From: JAPOPJ01 sp964538885
Lineage (GTDB): Archaea; Thermoproteota; Nitrososphaeria; Nitrososphaerales; Nitrosopumilaceae
DNA length: 11,174 nt
NCBI GenBank assembly: GCA_964538885.1
Contig: CAZIHR010000118.1
Span: 1 to 11,174 of the forward strand
Direction: 5' to 3'
Part shown: positions 6,746 to 11,174 of the stretch, piece by piece
Layout: the number at the start of each line of letters is the position of its first letter
Numbering within the stretch: position 1 is the first letter of the stretch
Program-made: the position numbers and the translations under genes
The notes under the pieces: model-generated
What the model saw: the letters and a program-made list of their open reading frames with translations, nothing else
Database searches by the model: none
Told to the model about the DNA's origin: nothing

Positions 6746-7497
6746 TTCAGTTAAGTATACTGAAAATTATGGAATATGGCCCATGGACCATGACTCTGGG
6801 CAGTGACCGCGAACATCAACTACAGATGCTTCAGGCATCACTATACAAACAACTACAAGATATGTTCTCGAAGAAAAACTGCCTAGTATTCTTGAATCGA
6901 CACGATGAATTCTTTGTCATATCTAATGGACTGGGATTGGACGAGCACATCCAGATTCAGAAGCATCTTGAAAAATCATTTGATATCAACCTTAATGTCT
7001 CAATTGGCCATGCAGATTCTCCTTTTGATGCAAATATGATGGCCCATGAGGAGCTGAAGAACAATACCATTCTGAGTAAGCAGCATAATATATTTGGCTC
7101 CATAAATTCTATGATGCCATCAACAGTATCTATAATGCATCTTGATGTAGATTGTCTTACCTCTAAAAAGAAGACCCTCTCCCCTTACGAAATCTCGATA
7201 TCTATATTTGCGTTGTATAACAAGATGTCTAGTTACTTTCTTGCAAAAAACTCGTTGACATTTTTTATGGGTGGTGACAATTTTGTGGTGGTTGCAAGCA
7301 AAGAAGCACAACAATCTGTAGAGGAGTTTATCAACATTACAAGAAAAGAGTCCGGTATTTCCCTGAACTGCGGCATCGGTAACGCAGCTAATGCACGAGA
7401 TGCCATGAAGCTTGCAACCAAATCGCTTGACACTATACGAGAGATACGGGATTCGGGCGGCCAAAAGCCTGATGTTTACGAACTATCATGCTGCTAA
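6742..7497 (+). CDS. gch3: GTP cyclohydrolase III (GTP cyclohydrolase IIa)
   Basis: This is the archaeal first enzyme of riboflavin and deazaflavin synthesis. It turns GTP into the formylated pyrimidine FAPy-GMP and pyrophosphate. The 251-residue protein begins MIQLSILKIMEYGPWT, matching the family signature MIQ...YGPWT, followed by LQASLYKQLQ. It consists of two related cyclase-like halves: the first includes LVFLNRHDEFFVISNG, the second opens with IMHLDVD and contains FFMGGDNFVVV, close to the GGDEF-type loop, then GIGNAANARDAMKLA. At residue 10 the Asp that I recall from the Methanocaldococcus enzyme is Met, which may be a lineage feature. The start overlaps the ribH stop as ATGA, and its stop overlaps the next gene by 10 nt. 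ArfA is a synonym. Confidence 0.92.
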   Translation: MIQLSILKIMEYGPWTMTLGSDREHQLQMLQASLYKQLQDMFSKKNCLVFLNRHDEFFVISNGLGLDEHIQIQKHLEKSFDINLNVSIGHADSPFDANMMAHEELKNNTILSKQHNIFGSINSMMPSTVSIMHLDVDCLTSKKKTLSPYEISISIFALYNKMSSYFLAKNSLTFFMGGDNFVVVASKEAQQSVEEFINITRKESGISLNCGIGNAANARDAMKLATKSLDTIREIRDSGGQKPDVYELSCC

Positions 7498-8678
7498 AAA
7501 ACGTCAGTGCTCTCATAGGTGATGATCTAAAATATGTGCCTGAAATAGATATCAGGATTCAAAATCAACAATTCTCACAAATTCGATCAGATCTTATATC
7601 CAAATCAAAACAAGAAGAGGTGAACTGTGACGGTCTACTTGTGATTCCTGGATTCGTTAACTGTCACACACATCTTGGCGATTCTATAGCAAAAGATGTC
7701 TTTCTTGACAGTACTGTAGACAAACGAATTCATCCAGTATTTGGCATAAAACCGCGCATTCTCCAAAATACGGATCCTACACATCTTGTCAGCTTTATGA
7801 AAAACTCTTGCATATCTATGATGGCCAAAGGCATTACCACCTTTGCTGACTTTCGCGAAGGAGGTCTTCATGGCATTATCATGCTACAACAGGCACTCTC
7901 CGGATTACTAATACGTCCGGTAATTTTGGGCAGGCTGGAACTATACTGCACTAGAAGGGAAATAAAGCAGGATGTACAGTTTCCCAAAGAGCGGGAATCA
8001 GAACTTGATGAACTGCTTCAACATTGTGATGGACTGGGAATCAGCGGTGCCAATGAGAACAGCACTTCTCTACTATCTTACTATTCTGCCACACCCAAGA
8101 TACGCGCAATTCACTCCGCCGAAACTATTCATAGTACAAGCATCTCCAAGAAAACTACGGGCAAATCTGAGACTTTGAGGGCACTGTACCTAAAACCACA
8201 TTTTTTAGTACATATGACTTGTGCGTCCAAGGCAGATATGCGTGCAGCTGCAAGACACTCTGTTGGAATTGTGGTGTGTCCAAGAGCTAATGCTGCCCTT
8301 GCTGAAGGAATACCAGACATTTATCAGATGCTCAAATCCGGTTGCACTGTAGCTATGGGCACTGACAACGTGATGATAAATTCATACGACATGTTCAGGG
8401 AGATGGATTACATCTGGAAGGCAACCATGGGCACGCACAAGAAACGTATAGATCCCAAGGATGTTTTCAAGATGGCCACGGTCAACGGAGGCAAGATACT
8501 GCGTATGAATGTGGGTGCAATTGCAAGAGGGATGCTTGCAGACTGTATTTTCTTGGACAAACATGCTCTAGATTTAGAACCTATGTACAACCCACACGCA
8601 TCAATAGTACATCGAGCCAGTGAATCGTCAATCAGAGCAGTAATGATTGGAGGTCAAGTAGTATATGGGAAGATCTAG
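7488..8678 (+). CDS. Amidohydrolase-family deaminase, likely riboflavin pathway
   Basis: A 396-residue member of the cytosine-deaminase/chlorohydrolase-like amidohydrolases (group of guanine, SAH and cytosine deaminases). The full mononuclear-metal set is present: H60 and H62 (CHTHLG), H209 with E212 (AIHSAE, the H-x-x-E typical of deaminases), H242 (LVHMT) and D293 (MGTDN). The C terminus returns to the small beta domain ending VMIGGQVVYGK. It is embedded in the riboflavin operon, overlapping gch3 by 10 nt and the reductase gene by 14 nt. The archaeal route needs deamination of 2,5-diamino-6-ribitylaminopyrimidinone phosphate and removal of a formyl group after GCH III; this protein could do the first, less likely the second. 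Family is certain; the substrate is inference from context. Confidence 0.85.
   Translation: MLLKNVSALIGDDLKYVPEIDIRIQNQQFSQIRSDLISKSKQEEVNCDGLLVIPGFVNCHTHLGDSIAKDVFLDSTVDKRIHPVFGIKPRILQNTDPTHLVSFMKNSCISMMAKGITTFADFREGGLHGIIMLQQALSGLLIRPVILGRLELYCTRREIKQDVQFPKERESELDELLQHCDGLGISGANENSTSLLSYYSATPKIRAIHSAETIHSTSISKKTTGKSETLRALYLKPHFLVHMTCASKADMRAAARHSVGIVVCPRANAALAEGIPDIYQMLKSGCTVAMGTDNVMINSYDMFREMDYIWKATMGTHKKRIDPKDVFKMATVNGGKILRMNVGAIARGMLADCIFLDKHALDLEPMYNPHASIVHRASESSIRAVMIGGQVVYGKI
8649..8654 (+). promoter_or_regulatory. Ribosome binding site of the reductase gene
   Basis: GGAGGT lies 10 nt before ATG 8665, inside the end of the amidohydrolase gene. It is a strong Shine-Dalgarno match and fixes the start of the overlapping gene. 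Confidence 0.6.
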
Positions 8679-9333
8679 ACCACACATTATTTTGAATGCT
8701 GCAATGTCAGTAGATGGAAAGATTGCAACCGTCTCTGGAGACTCTGGATTGTCATCACAAAAAGACAAGGTACGAGTACACAAGCTCCGTTCCAAAGTCG
8801 ATGCGATACTGGTAGGTAAAAATACTATACTCCGCGACGATCCACTACTTACAGTACGCCTTATTTCTGGAAGAAATCCTACTAGAATCATCTTGACCTC
8901 ATCTGGAACCATTCCATCCGAATGCAAAATTCTTCAAACATGTGAGAAGGTTCCCACTATAATTGTAGTGTCTAAACGAATCTCAAAAAAACAGATGAGC
9001 ATACTAGATAGATTTCCACTTGATGTGGTGATTTCCGGTGAGGAATCAGTTGACTTGGCATACTTGATGAGGATTCTTGCAAGAAAAAACATCAAGAGTG
9101 TGCTTGTTGAGGGTGGCGGTACGGTGAACTGGGAATTCATAAAAGCTGGCTTGTTTGATGAGATGTACATTACCATATCTCCACTTGTAATTGGTGGAAC
9201 AAAAGCAGTATCATTGGTACAAGGTGCAGGGTTTGCAAGTATCAAAAAATCTGTCCATCTTGTACTGAACTCTGTTAAAAAATTGGATGATTGTCTTGTC
9301 TTACATTACACAAAAACTCTAACTCACTCGTGA
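8665..9333 (+). CDS. arfC: 2,5-diamino-6-ribosylaminopyrimidinone 5'-phosphate reductase (ArfC/RibD2-like)
   Basis: It reduces the ribosyl side chain of the pyrimidine intermediate to ribityl with NAD(P)H. It is the stand-alone homologue of the RibD C-terminal domain, with a dihydrofolate-reductase fold. The 222-residue length is normal for archaeal forms. Family features are: N-terminal PHIILNAAMSVDGKIA, LRSKVDAILVGKNTILRDDP (the substrate and cofactor region), NPTRIIL, VLVEGGGTVNWEFI and the C-terminal ISPLVIGG. There is no zinc cytidine-deaminase-like domain, so the deamination step needs a separate protein, which fits the neighbour upstream. The ATG lies 14 nt inside the preceding gene after a GGAGGT site. 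It is the last gene of the block; no strong terminator follows at once. Confidence 0.92.
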   Translation: MGRSRPHIILNAAMSVDGKIATVSGDSGLSSQKDKVRVHKLRSKVDAILVGKNTILRDDPLLTVRLISGRNPTRIILTSSGTIPSECKILQTCEKVPTIIVVSKRISKKQMSILDRFPLDVVISGEESVDLAYLMRILARKNIKSVLVEGGGTVNWEFIKAGLFDEMYITISPLVIGGTKAVSLVQGAGFASIKKSVHLVLNSVKKLDDCLVLHYTKTLTHS

Positions 9334-9335
9334 AA

Positions 9336-9458
9336 ATGATCCAAAATTGTTACCTGTGTGATACACCAAAACAAAATGCCAGTCAAGTGAAACGTGCTTC
9401 ATTTTTGGGCCATATCATCTCAACTGAAACAGATCAACTAAGGATGGCCACTAGATGA
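9336..9458 (+). CDS. Possible 40-residue peptide with a CxxC pair
   Basis: An ATG 2 nt after the reductase stop opens a 40-codon frame starting MIQNCYLCDTPKQN. One CxxC pair and a few basic residues are present, but no second metal-binding pair. Its close spacing to the operon favours translation; its shortness and lack of any recognised family argue for chance or for a truncated gene. I assign no function. Confidence 0.2.
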   Translation: MIQNCYLCDTPKQNASQVKRASFLGHIISTETDQLRMATR

Positions 9459-9690
9459 GTTGGTTTGTTTATAGCAGCGCTCGTAAATTTATGTACGTTC
9501 CAAGTTGGTTATGAGATACACTAGTGAAAATTTCATGCGTTGCCATGAAGATATGAGACAATGTGGAGAAAGTTGTTTAGTTTGAATCAAGATAACTAGT
9601 CATGCTATATAATTACATGTCTGTATATATCACGCGGCAACAACTATTGTGATCTATTTTGTTTTTTTGCATTTGCAGCGTTTCTTGGAG
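9459..9690. other. AT-rich non-coding stretch
   Basis: No open frame or RNA gene is convincing. It contains a T7 run (9662-9668) that could end plus-strand transcripts, and at 9689-9706 an AGCTAC/GTAGCT inverted repeat with a 6-nt loop, which overlaps the next feature. Confidence 0.35.
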
Positions 9691-9894
9691 CTACTTACAC
9701 GTAGCTTCACTATTGCAGGATCCAACTCTGTTTGATTTTACATATGATTTCATCATTACTTTAGGTGGCTTTCGCTTCCAATATTTGACAAAATTATAAT
9801 CAAGTTTGTTGAATTTGTATACGGCCTCCAAATGGGAGTTCAGGCCAACATAATATGTGGAGTGATCTATTGCGCGTTTGTGCAATCCCAAAAG
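9691..9894 (-). pseudogene. Unrecognised minus-strand open frame, perhaps a remnant
   Basis: A 66-codon minus-strand frame containing EAVYKFNKLDYNFVKYWKRK looks protein-like, with a basic, aromatic-rich stretch, but I do not recognise it. Close to its end a one-base shift would join it to a basic tail with CKCKK and a stop near 9660. The frame is in register with the end of the transposase fragment upstream on the same strand. It could be a second broken gene of a mobile element or a coincidence of AT-rich DNA. Confidence 0.25.
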
Positions 9895-9936
9895 TAGTTC
9901 GCATTAGGATGATACATGTATGTTTTTCTCCATCTT

Positions 9937-10213
9937 CTAATTTGTTATATCTTGTGGTGGCTGTTTACACACATATGCCTGTACAGGAGTCTCCATCTCA
10001 TCTTTGAGGGACATGTGTTTCAAATTCTTGTACCAGTTAACTAGCCTTGATATGGAATCCATCATACCTTCTACATGAAATGGGCTACCCACATGGTCGC
10101 CTCATTTAACATCTTGAATCATATTGGTGGTAAACTCTTCCTCAAATGATCTCAGCTGTTACTCGATCTCTAAATAAAACCGTTCAAGCTTGCTGTTTGT
10201 TTGTGGATGACAT
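9937..10213 (-). pseudogene. C-terminal part of a DDE (rve-type) transposase, with two stops
   Basis: Read on the minus strand from 10212, one frame gives CHPQTNSKLERFYLEIE, stop, QLRSFEEEF...IQDVK, stop, GDHVGSPF...SRLVNWYKNLKHMSL, METPVQAYVCKQPP and a final TAG at 9937-9939. HPQTN.KLERF is the hallmark around the catalytic Glu of retroviral-integrase-like transposases (IS481/IS3-like group), and WY..L.HMSL..METP.QA is the usual tail. The internal stops are TAA (10159-10161) and TGA (10102-10104). Everything before the HPQTN motif is missing here but is found beyond the direct repeat at 10665-10874. It is a dead insertion-sequence gene. The exact IS family needs a search. Confidence 0.65.
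10096..10213 (+). repeat. 118-bp direct repeat, copy 1
   Basis: It is identical to 10665-10782 apart from two substitutions (the G at 10182 and the A at 10207 are A and G in copy 2). The repeat lies inside transposase coding sequence. The unit between copy starts is 569 bp and contains the tRNA. Confidence 0.95.
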
Positions 10214-10382
10214 GGTAGCCAAGATTGGCAGCGCAATAGCTGCACGTAAAGGCTTGTCAACTGCTGGTGGCAAATTGGTCAAAGACTCTGCTGGTGGTTC
10301 CAGTGCTGGGACGTTTGGCTTTGCACGTGGGACGACAACGGCAGATGGCGACTTTGTTCTAATTTATTTCAAGACTCAATAA
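10212..10382 (+). CDS. Small Gly/Ala/Ser-rich hypothetical protein
   Basis: A 56-codon frame from ATG 10212 to TAA 10380-10382, MVAKIGSAIAARKGLSTAGG followed by a Gly/Ser/Thr-rich middle and DFVLIYFKTQ. It starts at the junction where the transposase repeat ends, so it belongs to the inserted unit. It is distinctly richer in G+C than its surroundings and most codons start with a purine, G in particular, as expected of coding DNA. The same frame is open upstream through the repeat to ATG 10146, but that part is antisense to transposase sequence. It may be the tail of a larger lost gene. No family is recognised. Confidence 0.35.
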   Translation: MVAKIGSAIAARKGLSTAGGKLVKDSAGGSSAGTFGFARGTTTADGDFVLIYFKTQ

Positions 10383-10393
10383 TAGAAAAAGGT

Positions 10394-10434
10394 GGAGACC
10401 CAGAATAACTAGGCCTTTCCCCGAATTGAAAACT
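10394..10434 (+). pseudogene. Degenerate 5'-half copy of the downstream tRNA
   Basis: Positions 10402-10434 match the D arm and anticodon arm of the tRNA at 10471-10544 (10479-10511) at 28 of 33 positions, with an exact 18-base block through the GAA anticodon. The offset is 77 bp, about one tRNA length. The T arm and 3' acceptor strand are absent, and its 5' GGAGACC could not pair with the real 3' end. Confidence 0.6.
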
Positions 10435-10437
10435 TAA

Positions 10438-10447
10438 CATTATTACA
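10438..10447 (+). promoter_or_regulatory. Possible TATA box of the GAA tRNA
   Basis: CATTATTACA is centred about 28 nt before the tRNA 5' end. This is a weak AT-rich match at the right distance. Confidence 0.25.
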
Positions 10448-10470
10448 ACACTACATAAGATAAACCTTGT

Positions 10471-10544
10471 GGGCGGGTAGAATAGTTAGGAAATTCCCCG
10501 AATTGAAAACTCGGAGATCGCGGGTTCAAATCCCGCCCTGTCCA
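10471..10544 (+). tRNA. tRNA-Phe-like (anticodon GAA) with a G3-U70 acceptor stem
   Basis: A complete cloverleaf can be drawn. The acceptor is GGGCGGG/CCTGTCC (G3-U70 and G5-U68 wobbles), the D stem GAAT/ATTC with GG in the loop, and the anticodon stem CCGAA/CTCGG with one A31-C39 mismatch. The loop is TTGAAAA, giving anticodon GAA. The variable loop has 5 nt, the T arm is GCGGG-TTCAAAT-CCCGC, and the discriminator is A. No CCA is encoded. The anticodon says Phe, yet G3-U70 is the main identity element of tRNA-Ala, and the anticodon-stem mismatch and location inside a dead transposase raise the possibility of a chimeric or non-functional tRNA. Confidence 0.7.
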
Positions 10545-10664
10545 CACCAGTTTAACCGTTAAACGGCAGTTCTAGGACATTTGCAACTGCAAGATATTGA
10601 CGTAGATACTGTCCCTGTGACTGATTTGCTTCATGGGCACGTTGCCTAATGAGGTTCTTTCCAA

Positions 10665-10782
10665 GTCGCCTCATTTAACATCTTGAATCATATTGGTGGT
10701 AAACTCTTCCTCAAATGATCTCAGCTGTTACTCGATCTCTAAATAAAACCATTCAAGCTTGCTGTTTGTTTGTGGGTGACAT
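10665..10782 (+). repeat. 118-bp direct repeat, copy 2
   Basis: Second copy of 10096-10213 with two base changes. On the minus strand, in the transposase frame, one is silent (His of HPQTN) and the other turns the Arg of KLERF into Trp. Both copies share the same two stop codons, so the gene was already broken before the duplication. Confidence 0.95.
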
Positions 10783-10874
10783 ATGCGTGCAAGATGTTTT
10801 ATATCAAGCTCAACCAGCTTTGCCTCAAATATATTCTGACCGCGCTTTGCAGTTAACCCAAATGTGCCACAACT
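10665..10874 (-). pseudogene. Central part of the same DDE transposase, interrupted
   Basis: The minus strand from 10874 reads CGTFGLTAKRGQNIFEAKLV, then ELDIKHLARICHPQTNSKLE, continuing into the 118-bp repeat with its two stops. This is the segment between the second Asp region (usually DxGxQF) and the catalytic Glu of an rve transposase: the helix before HPQTN typically reads LxELxIKHxxAR. At 10665 the homology breaks off and resumes in copy 1 (9937-10213), which supplies the missing C terminus. Sequence further upstream (10875-11047) is too degraded to follow. Confidence 0.55.
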
Positions 10875-11047
10875 CACGTCATTATGGAGACAATTTGGGC
10901 TCACGTATTATAACTTGATTTGAAATTTGAATGTGGTCAATGTAAGTATAGTCAGATCCAAATAGAGCAAGAATCGACATATCATCCATTCGTTGTACAT
11001 CAATAAAATAGTAAAAGCACAGCATCCTAGATGCAATGCAATTTGTC

Positions 11048-11174
11048 CTAGTTCTGGCCCTCATTGTCTAGATCTCGCGATATCTTGTTTATCATCCATC
11101 TATTTTTGTATCTTTTTAGATCTATACTAGGATCGTTTGTAGCAAATTCAATGTATTTTTGTTCAGGTTTTGTA
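11048..11174 (-). CDS. C-terminal fragment of an unidentified protein, cut by the window edge
   Basis: On the minus strand, a frame open from the right edge runs 41 codons to TAG (11048-11050). It includes KPEQKYIEFATNDPSIDLKR and ends RDLDNEGQN. The charged, helix-like composition looks protein-like, but I do not recognise the family. Its stop precedes the transposase remnant, so it may be a chromosomal gene next to the mobile-element debris or part of it. Confidence 0.4.
   Translation of the reverse strand, partial: TKPEQKYIEFATNDPSIDLKRYKNRWMINKISRDLDNEGQN

Noticed and set aside
10394..10544. A split or long-intron tRNA made from the upstream half copy plus the downstream 3' half
   Set aside because: The upstream GGAGACC does not pair with CCTGTCC, while the downstream copy forms a complete cloverleaf by itself.
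9937..10874. A CRISPR array or regular repeat cluster in the AT-rich end
   Set aside because: Only one 118-bp pair and one partial tRNA copy repeat; there is no periodic repeat-spacer pattern.
10715..10918. Plus-strand open frame starting MISAVTRSLNKT, shared with 10146
   Set aside because: It is antisense to the transposase HPQTN region and diverges at once where the repeat ends. It is a shadow frame.
10882..11064. Minus-strand frame containing ASRML and VIIREPK, possible upstream part of the transposase
   Set aside because: ASR and IIRE could correspond to parts of the catalytic core, but the register does not connect to the 10874 frame and no acidic catalytic residue can be placed.

Overview
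The window looks like chromosomal DNA of an ammonia-oxidising-type archaeon (Nitrososphaeria/Thaumarchaeota, perhaps a marine or sponge-associated relative of Cenarchaeum/Nitrosopumilus). Grounds: a GTP cyclohydrolase III gene, an archaeal RibD-like reductase without a deaminase domain, TATA boxes about 26-27 nt upstream of GTG/TTG starts (leaderless transcripts), and archaeal tRNA genes. The genus is inference; phylum level is about as far as the sequence goes.

Region 1 (1-3216) is visibly GC-richer and decaying. It holds a frameshifted remnant of an archaeal prepilin (GxGD) peptidase, an apparently intact DUF3800 gene followed by two tandem hairpins, and a broken VirB4/TraC-type conjugation ATPase. 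The ATPase pseudogene ends 4 bp from the 3' end of a minus-strand tRNA-Ala(CGC) gene (3221-3292), and base composition changes there. This is the layout expected of a degraded integrative/conjugative island inserted at a tRNA 3' end.

Region 2 (3293-9333) is lower-GC, compact and intact. A dihydropyrimidinase/hydantoinase-family gene is followed by a riboflavin block: riboflavin synthase (ribE), DHBP synthase (ribB), lumazine synthase (ribH), GTP cyclohydrolase III (gch3/arfA), an amidohydrolase-family deaminase-like protein, and the pyrimidinone-phosphate reductase (arfC/ribD2). From ribB onward the genes are 2 nt apart or overlapping. RibB supplies the four-carbon unit. GCH III, ArfC and probably the amidohydrolase build the pyrimidine branch. 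RibH and RibE finish the flavin. No formamide hydrolase (ArfB), phosphatase or riboflavin kinase is seen here. The amidohydrolase keeps a full set of deaminase residues and is a good candidate for the unassigned archaeal riboflavin deaminase.

Region 3 (9334-11174) is AT-rich, mostly degraded accessory DNA. Read on the minus strand it contains pieces of one DDE (rve-type) transposase, including the HPQTN..LE motif. The pieces are split by a 569-bp unit whose ends are a 118-bp direct repeat. The unit carries a tRNA with a GAA (Phe) anticodon but a G3-U70 acceptor pair (normally the alanine identity element), a degenerate 5'-half copy of that tRNA, and a small Gly/Ala/Ser-rich ORF. A C-terminal gene fragment on the minus strand runs off the right edge.
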